Assembly: GCF_012489685.1 (NCBI RefSeq)
Contig: NC_080043.1
Location: 43,291,127-43,355,126 of the forward strand
Source: Lotus japonicus
Taxonomy: Eukaryota > Streptophyta > Magnoliopsida > Fabales > Fabaceae
Reading direction: 5' to 3'
Length of the DNA: 64,000 nucleotides
The translations under genes were made by a program, and so were the position numbers. The notes beneath the pieces are model-generated. The model was not told where the DNA came from, did no database searches, and was given only the letters and a program-made list of their open reading frames with translations. Shown here piece by piece: positions 42,304 to 53,466 of this stretch. The stretch's first letter is position 1. The number at the start of each line of letters is the position of its first letter.

Positions 42304-45300
42304 CTATGCTAAGGGCTTTGTAAAGATATCTGCCCATTGATGGTCAGTATCAACAAACTTCATAAGAAGTACGCCCTTCTGAACATAATCTCTAATAAAT
42401 GTGCTTAATCCTTGAATGTAAGATTGGATTCTTACTGAGTGAGATAGCAGCAGTATTGTCAAAGTAGATTGGGATATTGCTCTCAAGGATTTGATAATCT
42501 TCTAATTGATGTTTCATCTAGAGCATCTGAGTGCTGCAAATAGCTGCTGAGATATATTCTGCCTCTGCAGTGGATAGAGTAATAGTTGACTGCCTCTTGC
42601 TTGCCCATGAGACTAAGTTACTTCCCAAAAATTGACAGTTTCCAGAAGTACTTTTTCTTTCAGTTCTATCTCCAGCATAATCAGCATCACAATAACCTGA
42701 AAGCTTATACTCTGATGTTTTCTTATACATCAAGCCAAGGTTAGTGATACCTTTCAGATATCTGAGAATTCTCTTAACAGCAGTTAAGTGAGTTTCTCTC
42801 GGATCTGATTGGAAACGAGCGCATAAATGTACACTGAAGAGATATCTGGCCTAAATGCAGTTAAGTATAAAAGAGAACCTGTCATGCCACGATAGAGCTT
42901 TTGGCATACTTTACTACTAACATCTTCTTTCTCCAGAATGCATGTAGGATGCATAGGAGTCTTGGCTATTGTAGATTCTGTCATATTGAACTTCTTCAGA
43001 AGTTCCTTTGTGTACTTGCTCTGATGGATATATGTTGCTTCTAGTTGTTGATCAACTTGTATTCCCAGAAAGTACTTAAGTTCTCCCATCATACTCATCT
43101 CAAATTCAGCCTGCATCATCTCAGAAAATTCTTTGCAGAGATATGGATTAGCAGATCCAAATATAATATCATCAACGTAAATTTGCACAATTAAGATATC
43201 ATATTTGTAAGTTTTGCAAAAGAGAGTCGTATCTACTTTACCCTTACAAACTCATTTTCTAGAAGGAATGAGCTTAGCCTCTCATACCATGCTCTGGGAG
43301 CTTGCTTCAGACCATAGAGTGATTTCTTTAACTTGAAAACATGGTCAGGGTTCTTCTCATCTTCAAAACCAGAAGGTTGGTGCACATATACTTCTTCAGA
43401 AATGTATCCATTCAAGAAGGCACTCTTGACACCCATTTGATGAAGAATTATGTTGTGATTCACAGAGAATGATATCAACAGTCTAATAGCTTCTAATCTT
43501 GCTACTGGAGCAAAAGTTTCAGTATAGTCTATCCCTTCCTGCTGATTGTAGCCTTGAGCAACTAGCCTTGCTTTGTTTCTGACTACTTCTCCTTTCTCAT
43601 TGAGCTTGTTTCTGTAGACCCATTTGGTTCCAATGATGTGAACACCTTTGGGTTTCTGGACAAGATTGCAGACATCATTCTTGGAGAATTGATTCAACTC
43701 TTCTTGCATAGCCAGAATCCAATCCTTGTCTTGAAGAGCCTCATCCACTGACTTTGGTTCAATTAAATACACCAATCCTTTCAAGCTTAGTAGAGTCTCT
43801 TCAGAGGGTTTGAAGGCAGATCTGGTTCTGACTAGTTCATCTTTGTTTCCCAGAATCAACTCCTTAGGGTGAGAGGCAACAATTCTGCTCTTCTTCTGAA
43901 GCTGTGAATCAGAGGGACCAGCTTCCTCTGGAGAGTCTGCCTCTGGCTCAGCTTCCTCTGGAGCTTTGCCTTTATCAGAAACAGTTATGCTCATATCTGC
44001 AAACTTTTCAGCTAGCTTTGACTTGTCAGAGTCAAGCTTATCATCAAATCTAACATGAATAGATTCCTCAATAGTTTTAGCTTCAGTATTATAATATCTA
44101 AAGCCTTTAGAACGATAAGAGTAACCAAGTAATAGACATTTAGAAGATTTAGAATCAAAATTATGCAATCTATCCTTAGTATTAAAAACATAGCAAACAC
44201 AACCAAAAGGATGAAAATAAGAAATGTTGGGCTTTATGTTCTTCCACAATTCATAAGGAGTCTTATTCAGAATTGGTCTGATAGAGATTCTGTTCTGAAT
44301 GTAACATGCTATGTTTACTGCCTCTGCCCAGAAGTGTTTTGCCATGTCAGTTTCTTGAAGCATGGTTCTAGCCATCTCTTGAAGAGTTCTATTCTTCCTT
44401 TGAACAACACCATTTTGTTGAGGTGTTCTTGGACAAGACAAATCATGTGATATCCCGTAGGAATCAAACAGACTCTCAAACTTGTCATTCTCAAACTCTC
44501 CACCATGATCACTTCTGACACGCACAATCCTGCAACCCTTCTCGTTTTGAACTTGGGCAACAAAGGTAGAGAACACAGAATGAGACTCATCCTTGCGGCT
44601 TAAGAACTTTACCCATGTCCAGCGGCTATAATCGTCAACAATGACCATCCCATATCTCTTGCCACCTATAGAGTCAGTTTTCACTGGTCCAAATAAGTCG
44701 ATATGCAGAAGTTCCAACGGCCTTGTGGTGGAAACAACATTCTTTGCCTTGAACAGGACTTTTGTAAATTTGCCTTTCTGACATGCTTCACAAAGAGCGT
44801 CTGAAGAGAACTTCAGAGTGGGTAAGCCCCTGACAAGGTCAAGCTTTCTCAGCTGAGAAATCTTTCTCAAACTGGCATGCTCTAATCGTCTATGACATAC
44901 TCATTGCTCCTCATTAACAGAAAGAAGACACTTTACTTTCTGAGTTTCCAACTCAGATAATCTGATCTTATAAGTGTTGTTCTGCCTCTTGCTGTTAAAC
45001 AGAATAGAGCCATCGATCTGACTTACAGCCCTGCAAGACTTTTGATTGAAAATAACATCATAACCCTTGTCAGCTAATTGACTTATAGACAATAAGTTAT
45101 GCGTTAAACCATCTACCAACAGAACATTATCAATGCATGGACTATTATCAATGCCAATAGTACCAGAACCAACAATTTTACCCTTCTCGTTGCCACCAAA
45201 ACCAACTTCGCCTCCAGGCTTAAGTTTTAGGTCTAGGAACATACGCCTTTCTCTCGTCATGTGTCGCGAGCATCCACTGTCCAAATACCATGATTGGTGT

Positions 45301-45332
45301 TTCAGTGGAGCGATCAAGGATATCTGCAACAT
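42304..45332 (-). pseudogene. Sirevirus pol: protease, integrase, RT, RNase H (copy B)
   Basis: Protease is at 45332-44901: WYLDSGCSRHM. After a stop near 44903 comes integrase: the zinc-finger region, then core motifs LLHIDLFGP, VRSDHGGEFEN and TPQQNGVVQRKNRTLQE. Reverse transcriptase continues in the same frame (GTKWVYRNKLNEKGEV, ARLVAQGYNQQEGIDYTETF) to 43233. A frameshift leads to 43188-42784 with YVDDIIFGSANP, then RNase H at 42733-42518 (SGYCDADYAGDR, AEAEYISAA) and the terminal DHQWADIFTKPLA (about 42310). Catalytic residues are present, but at least three breaks make the polyprotein non-functional. It would normally direct cDNA synthesis and integration. Confidence 0.85.
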
Positions 45333-47075
45333 AGATAATCTTATCCTTAGGTACCCATTTTCTGGGTCCTTTCTTGTTAGTTACCTTAGAGGTTCTGACA
45401 ACCTTGGGTTTCTCAACATGATAATGTAAAGGAATTTGAGCATGATATTTAGACAAAGAGAAAGTTTCCTTTTTGAGAGGAGGTTTAGCAACTTTATCAA
45501 GCAATGGTTCAGGCAATATAGTACCAGAGGGTACAAAATGTTCATACAAAGATTTTACCTTAGGCATAGGAGGCTCATTTCTACTGGGTCTAGAATAGCC
45601 AATGCCATACATTCCATTTCTGCTTATGTCATAGATCATTGAAGCCATTTCTGCTTTAGATTCATTCTTACTATCAGAGGCATCACAAGCAACAACTTCT
45701 TCTAATTTGACAATTTGATTTTTGAGCACAGAGTTAGAATTTACTAAAGCATGATTACTCTCTTTTAATTCAGAAATTCTTTTCTCATGTTCAATAGAAG
45801 TTTTAGAGACAGCAGAGAAATCCCTTTTCAACTTTCTATGCTTAGTCAGAAGAGAGTTATATTTATCCATAATTTCAGACAAAGCATCTTTAAGTTCAGA
45901 GATTGAGAAAGAAGCGAATACCTCATTTTCATCATCAGAGTTTAGATCTTCCTCTGATGCAGATTCAGCATTAGGTGCATCTTTAGACTCTGCTTCTTTG
46001 TCCTTGACAACTGCCATGAGTACCTCAACGATTTCACCATCAGAATCAACTTCTTCTGACTCTGAGTCATCAAAAGTCACCATGAGACCTTTCTTTCCTT
46101 TGAAATGCTTCTTTTGGCCTTTTGCCCTTTTTCAGCTTGGGACAATCACTCTTGTAGTGTCCTGATTCTTTGCATTCGAAGCAAGTGACTTCTTTTGATG
46201 ATGACTTCTTCTGACCAGATGAAGATTCATGCTTTCCTCTGGCCTTTGTTGAGCCTCTGTACTTGCTCTGCTTGTGCTTATAGATGCAGTTGAGATTTCT
46301 GGCGATAAGGGTTAACTCATCTTCATCAGAATCTTCAGAGTTTTCTTCAGATTCTTCTGCTGCAGCTTGGAGAGCTTTAGCCTTTTCAGATTTGGATTTC
46401 AACGCTATAGACTTCTTCCTGTGATTCTGATGCTCAGCACGATCTAACTCATGACACTTCAGCATACTTATAAGTTCTTCCAGACCCAACTGTTCAATGT
46501 CTCTTGAAAACGTCAAAGAAGTTATCAAAGGCATCCAGCTTTTAGGAAGACCTCTAAGGATCCTCATGACATGGTCAGCAGTGGTGTAGCTTTTGTTGAG
46601 GGGTCTTATTCCAACAATAATCAACTAGAATCTGGAAAACATATCCTCAATGGACTCACTGGGTTCCATTTGGAAGGATTCATACTGCCTGATCAAAGAC
46701 AACGCCTTTGTCTCTTTCACCTTTTTGTTTCCTTCATGTGTCATCTTCAAGGAATCAAAGATAGACTTAGCATACTCACGATCTGTTATCTTCTAGTATT
46801 CTTCATAAGAGATAGCGTTGAGAAGAATGGTTCTTGCTTTGTGATGTTATGAGTATTTCTTCTTCTGCTCAGCCGACATGTTCTCTCTTGAGATCTTCTT
46901 GCCATCACCATCAACTAGACGCGTATAACCATTCACAATGATATCCCAGAGATCAGCATCGAAACCTAGAAAGGAGCTTTCGATTCAGTCTTTTCAGTAC
47001 TCAAACTTTTTGACCATCAAAGACAGGAGGCTTTGCACTGTAAACATCTTTATGCGCATCACTGGTGGTAGCCAT
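45220..47075 (-). pseudogene. Sirevirus gag, broken (copy B)
   Basis: The start is the ATG at 47075 (MATTSDAHKDVYSAKPP), just after the primer site; stops and shifts follow within 30 codons. The readable part 46624-46070 holds the gag core (HVMRILRGLPKSWMPL) and one zinc knuckle CFECKESGHYKSDC. The next frame, 46083-45220, is an acidic then coiled-coil segment (ELKESNHALVNSNSVLKNQI) leading toward protease. A long acidic coiled-coil gag tail is typical of Sireviruses. Confidence 0.75.
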
Positions 47076-47134
47076 CTCAGCTTTTCACACCGGCTCGGAT
47101 CATTGAACACTGTTAGGTGTGGTAATCAGAACCA

Positions 47135-47147
47135 GGCTCTGATACCA
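47135..47147 (-). other. Primer binding site of Sirevirus B, initiator tRNA-Met type
   Basis: The minus strand reads TGGTATCAGAGCC next to the LTR end, complementary to the 3' end of initiator tRNA-Met. Confidence 0.85.
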
Positions 47148-47149
47148 AT

Positions 47150-48364
47150 TAAAGGTATGAAAAACGATAGAAAGGGGGGTTTGAATAGCGTTTTCAAATA
47201 AAAACTTTTCCCTCTTGAGATTTAGACAAATCTCTCGAACAAATAACACAAGGTGCAAAGATAAGAGATGAAGAGAAGCACACAAGTATTTTATCCCGGT
47301 TCACTTGATAAATCCCTCAAGCAAATCCAGTCCACATGTTAAGGTGATTTCTTCCTTCTTAGAATGAAGGCAGTCCACTATTCTATGTTTGTTACAACTG
47401 CACTAGCAACCTGCTCAGTGACTAACAATGCAATGAACTAGCAAACACTAAGATTCACTCTCTTAGTCTTCTCAAGGATCTGACCAGCCTTGGTCCCTTA
47501 AGGAAAACAAACTAACTGTTTGAAGGTTTTGGGTTTACAATGAATGCTTCTAAGAAAGCTAGGGTAAACACAATAAGAACGATTGAAGAAAGATTGCTAA
47601 GAGAATATTCAATGGTTGCTTGAGCTTGCACAAAGTTTCTTAGCGGCATCTTCCATCTTCAGCCTCTATTTATACTCCAAGGATTAGGGTTGTATCCGTT
47701 GCATGGAATGCTACCGTTGGAGGGAAAATCTGTAACTTCCAGATTCTGCTATGGCTGAACGTCTTAGGTAAGGTCGTCAGAATGGTACAATTGCTTTTGT
47801 ACTTGGATAGCGACGTGACCCTTATCCTAATTGACTTCTGATCACGTTATTCTTCATTTTGGAACTTGTGAAGCTTATTGATCAGAGTCAGAGGGAAGCT
47901 TGGATCCTCTGACCTTCGTATCTTCTGCTTATGGACATCAGAGTTGGAAATACTTGGTCTTCAGAGCCAGCTTACTCTTGGACTTCAGAATCTTCACTTC
48001 TCAGCTTCTGGACCTTCAAAACTTCTGGATCTTCAGAGCCTCTGGACCTTCAGAGCTTCTGGACCTTCAGTACTTTTGGTCTTCGGAACTTTAGGTGATC
48101 TAAATCCACATCAGAGCTTGTCATCTTCAGAACTTCTGAAGCATATACTACTGTTCCATCAGAACATAGTGAGTGCGAAAACGTTTCATTGGTTACTCTT
48201 TGGGCTTAATGCTTCTGATATATGTGTGTTTTGCCAGAGTCAGAGCCTGTCATTTAAACACTCAGAAAACAATGTTAGAGTACCACAATTGTTCATACAC
48301 AAATAGTAACCTTGTAATCATCAAAACATAGAGTTGTACTACGTGACCAAATCTTGGTCTTACA
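47150..48364 (-). repeat. 5' LTR of Sirevirus B (1215 bp)
   Basis: On the minus strand it starts TGTAAGACCAAG at 48364 and ends near 47150, where the terminal base pair has changed (TA for TG on the plus strand). It contains the CTTCTGGACCTTCAGAA-type repeats (48001-48080). Confidence 0.85.
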
Positions 48365-49410
48365 GATTCATTGCTAGCAAAAGGCTGGACAGAGTATGTT
48401 TTCTGCAAGGTTGGAAAGGGAACTAGCATCCGGTTCTGGCTTGATCCATGGGCTGATATGAAACCGCTTTGCCAGATTTTTCCACGAATTCACGCTATGA
48501 GCAGTTGCTAGAATGCGATGATCGCAGACATGGGGTTATTTGTCAGTGGTAAGTGGCGATGGGATTGGAGTTTTAGGCTAAGATTCTTTGACTGGGAGCT
48601 GGAGCTATACGCTGCGTTCCAAACTATGATCAATGGGATATACCCAGCGGAAAACAAAGAGGATTCCTTAGTCTAGACGCTGAATCAAAGTCGTTATTAT
48701 GCAATAAAACCGTTGTGCACTTGGGAAGAAGAACAATTGAACCTTGATAATAAATACATTGCATCCACTCTGAACGCAAAATAGATTCCCTCAAAGATCA
48801 GCTTATTCTTCTGGCTAGCCTGTCGTGACAAGATAGCGTCAAAACACAACCTCATCAAGTGGGGAATAATTGAGGAAGGAAATGGGGGTTGTATATTGTG
48901 CGGGAGTAACCTGGAAACAACGGATCATCTTTTGTTACTATGCGATAAAGTGAGTGGTTTCTGGTATAGCATTTTGTAGAAAGAAGGGTGCTCATGGACT
49001 CTACTAAACTCTCTTCAAGCCTTGTCTCAAGAATGGTCCAGTTTATCAGTCAATTCTGATCCAGGAATTTGGGGAATACTGCCTCTTTCTCTTGTGTGGG
49101 CTGTGTGGACAGCTAGAAACGCTCATCTCTTCAGAGGTAACACGATAAACCTAAATGAGGTTTGGGAGTCACATTTGCTAAAGGTCTCTTGGTGGATTAA
49201 GGTACATTGGAAAGGTTGTCCCTATGATATTAATCACATAATGCAGAACCTTGGGGATATCAGGTTTGATCCTAAAATAAAACCTATGCGCTGCTGGTCA
49301 TGGTCTCCTCCCTCTGCTAGATATTTCAAGTGCAATGTTGATGGAGCCTCTAAAGGAAATCCTGGCCCAAGTGGCGCGGGGGGGGGGGGGGGGTATTCAG
49401 AGATGAAAAG
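48365..49410 (+). pseudogene. LINE reverse transcriptase C-terminal and RNase H region, first part
   Basis: This is the downstream part of an L1-type plant LINE ORF2. VGKGTSIRFWLDPWADMK (48405-48465) is the region following the RT domain. Next comes a Cys/His region near 48890 (CILCGSNLETTDHLLL), a typical zf-RVT motif, then the start of an RNase H-like domain FKCNVDGASKGNPGPSGAG (49326-49382). A run of 16 G (49378-49393) breaks the frame. The LINE is interrupted at its left by Sirevirus B and at 49411 by a solo LTR; the RNase H domain resumes at 52097. Multiple stops. Confidence 0.7.
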
Positions 49411-51185
49411 TGTAAGGCCCTAGACCTTATTTTTGTAATGCTTTGATGATCGATTGAATAAAATGAGATTTTGGTTAAGTTTGAGTTTTGACAGATTTTA
49501 GCTGTCACCTTGTGTGAATTTTTAGAGGGTCTTAACGAACACATTTGGGAACACTTTCTTCATTAGAGTTGTAGCCCTTTAAGTTAAGAAAATTCTCAAA
49601 GTGGAATCAGGTCATTCCGACCTCTGTAGCTCGAGATATTCGCGTTTTAGCGACGGTGGTTCTGGCTGTACAGTACCAGCGAATTGTTTTATTTTAATTC
49701 CGAGTTTAATTGTGAAATTACTAAGAGGGGTCCAGGTTTTAAGTGTGATCAGGCCTGATTATTTGGGGGATTAGTGGGTCAAGGTTACTATGGGTTTGGG
49801 CTAAGAGAAAAGCAAACCCTAGCCCAAATAAGTGTTGGCCGTGTATGATAAGGGAGTAAAGGAAGGAGAAAACCCTTGTTTTCTTTTGCAATCAGAAATA
49901 GAAGTGCACCCCTACTTCATACTTCACGTAACAGCAGAGAGGGAAAGGAGAGAACTCGCGAGAGAGGAAGAGGAGGCCGCCCTAGCCGCCACCACCGCCA
50001 ACCGCACGCGCGCACGCGAGAGAGGAGGAGATCGCGAGTGGGAGAGAGAGACCGAGAGCAAGGGGGGAGAGAAAGGGAACTTGGACAGCAAGAAACCATC
50101 TTCATTCTCCTCTGTTTTCATGCTTTAAGACCAAGGTAAGGGCTGGTCCTAGGACTTGGGTAGTTTGTTAGGGACTTGTGGCTATATTTGGTTGTGAAAA
50201 ATCTTGATTGTTGAGGGTTTGCATGAGGGTTTGGGTTGGAAGTTTGCTTGCTGTACTATTATGATATGAGACCTATGTGATTTGATTTTTAATGCTGGAA
50301 CATAGCTTAAAGCCTTGGGCTGAAATGGTTTATAGCTTAAACTAGAGGTGGGAGTTTCGCTGCCAGTTTCTTGTACTGGACCGCGGACTTCAGAGCCCCT
50401 TTTCACCTATTTAGGGTCGTCAAATGAAAACGTGATTAAAATGAAAGTTGTAGATTTTCGAAATAGCTTTCCATACGTATAAAAAATCACAATTCTTGGT
50501 TTAGTAATGTGATCTGGAGGTCATTTTTAGTAACTGTTACACCTGCTGTCTTTCCTGTTCCGGACAGTAAGTTTTAAGGCCTAATATCACCTAATTCCAT
50601 GACTCAAATGAACAAGTTCGTAACTAGATAGCTGTAGATATTTAAAATAGCTTTCCAAAAAGGTATCAGACGTGATTTTTGGTTGAAAGATGCATTATGT
50701 GGCTCTGTTTTTGTGAAAGTTGTTTCTGCTGTCAATATGTTGAGTTGCAAAAATGTTTTGAAGTTTTGTTAGGAACATGTGTTTAGGAGATGTTGTGAGT
50801 TATATGTTGTTAAGCTTGATTTTATGAGCCTTGGTACTTGCCTTGTGGTGATGTTGTGACATAATATCCATGATTTTATGTATATGGCTATTCTTAAATG
50901 ATTTCACACTGTTTAATTGGTTATTTGTACAAAAGGGTCGCTCACCTAGCCGTAATTCCCTTTTGTGCACTGTGAATGTTGTGTTGCTATCTTAGTTTTG
51001 TGAAGAGAATAAAAGACTCTAGGAAGACTTGACTTAGAGCTTCAATATAAGAGAAAGAGAAATAACTCGCTTGCAAGTAAAAAGTAAAATGTGATGTAAT
51101 TGGAACATAGGTCTAGTGATGACTATGGACCATGAGAACGATGGTACCGTTAGAGACAAATAGTTACTTGCACGCGAGGGTGTTT

Positions 51186-51322
51186 GTGGGTTGTACGGTG
51201 TGTCCCCACGTGATTTGGTTGACTACGGTCACCTTGTGATTTTGTGGGTTGTACGGTGTGTCCCCACGTGATTAAGGGTTGTACGGTGTGTCCCCTCCGA
51301 GAATTGTTCATCTGCGGATGAT
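51186..51322 (+). repeat. Hairpin array in the family S solo LTR
   Basis: Stems: GTGGG/CCCAC (51186-51209), GGTTGAC/GTCACC (51217-51233), GTGGG/CCCAC again (51244-51267), AGGG/CCCT (51275-51296), TCATC/GATGA (51308-51321). The unit GGTTGTACGGTGTGTCCCC occurs three times. Position matches the arrays in element C and in the minus copy. Confidence 0.6.
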
Positions 51323-51508
51323 CGTGATTTGGCCATTGGTGTTGAGGTGGTTGTGTGAAGTGAGGAGTCCGTTAGCCTAACTGACTAACCATTGATGAAA
51401 ACCCATGATCGATTTTTAATTTATCTGTGATGATTGTTGAGTATTATGTATTTTGCTGTCGACCTGATCCTTGCGCTACTTGCTTATTTGTTATATGTGG
51501 GGGGGTAG

Positions 51509-51712
51509 ATGGTGTTGACTACGAACACGGTGACTTCCTGGAAGTTGAGCCATGATGATGAGGAGTCCGAGCTGGAGCCAGAGGAAGAGCTTCCCAAGGT
51601 GACCGACGATCCTTGGAATGAGATTAACCCATCCGACGATGAGCTGAGGTTCCGAAGCTTCACTGCAAGGACCAAGCGGCAGTTCCAGAATGGTCAAGGG
51701 GGGCGTCTATGA
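51509..51712 (+). CDS. LTR-encoded ORF, 67 codons (family S solo LTR)
   Basis: It starts ATGGTGTTGACT after GGGGGGGTAG and reads a short Thr-rich start with one Trp (VTSWKLSHDDEESE), then a strongly acidic stretch and a basic end. It is at the same LTR position as the element C ORF, after TTGCTTATTTGTTATATGTG. No known domain. Translation is unproven. Confidence 0.4.
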   Translation: MVLTTNTVTSWKLSHDDEESELEPEEELPKVTDDPWNEINPSDDELRFRSFTARTKRQFQNGQGGRL

Positions 51713-52096
51713 GGACTTGAAGGCTTCATGGAGGACAGGCTCCGGAATGACTAGGGTTGGGTTGAGTGACTTGTACTTTTCTTCTGGGTTGAGAGTGCCG
51801 GGTGGGCGGTGGACTATTTACTTTACCTTTCTGTTGGATATTTTCCTTCCATTCAATGTAATTTACAACAAGGTTTCTTTTGGGATAAATATTGTATACA
51901 TCTCCGTTGTTTAATGAATTTGAGTTCGCATTGGCTTTTATGTATTCCGCAAGTTAATTTGGTATAGTTTTTAAGAGTTTCGCAATATTAGAACTTTTGT
52001 CATTTAATTCAAGATTCATAAGTGAATCGACGAAAACTCTTTATGAAAATTGGTTAATTAGTTACTGTGTAACACTCGAGAAATCGGGGCGTTACA

Positions 52097-52817
52097 AAAA
52101 GAAGAAAATTCTTTCTAGGCTATTTTTCAGTGAACACATGTCACAGATGGGCTTATGAGGCCGAGACTAGAGCCATCCTTAATGCTTTGATTTTTAGCCA
52201 AGAATTCTTGATCAAGAACATCATAATTGAAAGTGACTCGACCGTGGCGGCGGTGGGATGGGTAACTAGTAAGAAGAATAGACCATGGAGGCTTAATAAT
52301 GAGGTGAACCACATTGATTTTTTGATACAAGAGGTGAATTGCGTTGAAGTTCGAAATATCTATAGAGAGGGCAATGAGATGGCAGATTTCCTTGCCAAGG
52401 AAGGTTGCAACACATGGGACCCTTCGACTTGGAGAGTATGTTCCCACCTTGGAGAGTACAACTATCTGGTTTTGTGTAGAAGATGAAAATGGGGTGAGGG
52501 GACCCTTCGACTTGGAGAATATGTTCCCACCTTAACATAGGCCAATTGAATAAAGTTCAATTCCAGGGTGGTCTTAGGGGCTCCCACTGTATGCATTAGC
52601 TTTGAGGTTTAAATTGTGTTGTCCCCTTTTCTTTGTTGTTAGTAGGTATTGCGTAGTCACATTTCAGTAGCCCAAACAATGTTTGTGGTATGTGTTGACT
52701 GTGTAGGTATTGTGCTACTTCTTGTTGGCTAGATGCTAAGCTGTAAGCTCTTTGGAGAGCTTGTACTTTGCTGGATTGAAATGAAATAATATATCATCTT
52801 TTGTTTGCAAAAAAAAA
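52097..52817 (+). pseudogene. LINE RNase H domain, end of ORF2, and 3' tail
   Basis: This is the continuation of the LINE after the solo LTR. The frame reads AYEAETRAILNALIFSQEFL, then IIIESDSTVAAVGWV and IYREGNEMADFLAKEGCN, the second half of the plant RVT_3-type RNase H. The 3' region has a LINE-like end (TTTGGAGAGCTTGTACTTTG, then TGGATTGAAATGAAATAATA) and a short A-run at 52809-52817. A 33-bp segment is duplicated (52419 and about 52500). Confidence 0.75.
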
Positions 52818-53466
52818 CTCTTGTAAAAAAAGTCACTTGAACATTTTCGCTATATGCTCAAAAATGTTTATTAGTGTTTTTACTTTTAGGGTTTTGCACG
52901 TTCATGTTACAAAAAGAAATCCGTAAGAATCAATATTTTTACCATTTATAAATTATTCGTTTTTTTTTATATCCAGTTTAAATTTGTTCAGGAAATTGTG
53001 GTTACCTGTCCCAGAAAATGACATTCCCATGGTTTGAAGTTATGCTCTCACCCCTACAAGGATCTAGTTTTTCTACCATAGACGAACGCCTTATTAATAA
53101 TTAATCTATTTTTAATTAAATTTATATGAGTAATTTTTTGATCAAAAAACTTGAAAAGAGACATTCTCAAGCGCAACATAAACAAATAGGAGGAAAACGA
53201 CTTGTTTACATAAAGGAACAAGACAAGATCCAACCAAAACCTCACCTAAATAGGGAAACACCAAAAGAAACCAACGAACCAAATATCCAAAGCCCCCAGA
53301 AAATACCTCTCAAGCAAATGCGGAAAAAAAGACGCCTAACACACACACACCTGCAAAAACAAAACTAAGGCACACAGCTTAAGCATCCACTAGCAAATTC
53401 TCAAATCCCCTCAACATCCAAAATTCTAGAAAACAACCATCAAACCTCGAGTTAATGTATACCTTC
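52818..53466. other. Intergenic sequence
   Basis: AT-rich, no supported ORF, one (CA)n-like run near 53340. It lies downstream of the F-box pseudogene on the minus strand and may hold its 3' UTR. Confidence 0.5.

Larger units (their letters stand above)
36376..48364 (-). mobile_element. Sirevirus-type Ty1/copia element, copy B, full length
   Basis: This element of about 12.0 kb is flanked by the target duplication GATTC (36371-36375 and 48365-48369). Read right to left: 5' LTR, initiator tRNA-Met primer site, gag, protease-integrase-RT-RNase H, ORF3, an antisense ORF, four polypurine tracts, 3' LTR. Protease precedes integrase and integrase precedes RT, the Ty1/copia order. Frameshifts and stops occur in gag, pol and ORF3. 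The LTRs differ by a deletion of about 58 bp and many substitutions, so this insertion is clearly older than element C. Confidence 0.9.
49411..52096 (+). repeat. Solo gypsy LTR, family S, inserted in the LINE
   Basis: It starts TGTAAGGCCCTAGACC and ends CTCGAGAAATCGGGGCGTTACA (last 12 bases at 52085-52096). It is flanked by the perfect 5-bp duplication AAAAG (49406-49410, 52097-52101), with no internal region, so it is a solo LTR left by LTR-LTR recombination. The first 300 bp align with the minus-strand LTR ending at 63553. Inside are the block conserved with element C (51103-51180), a hairpin array (51186-51322) and an ORF (51509-51712). Confidence 0.85.
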
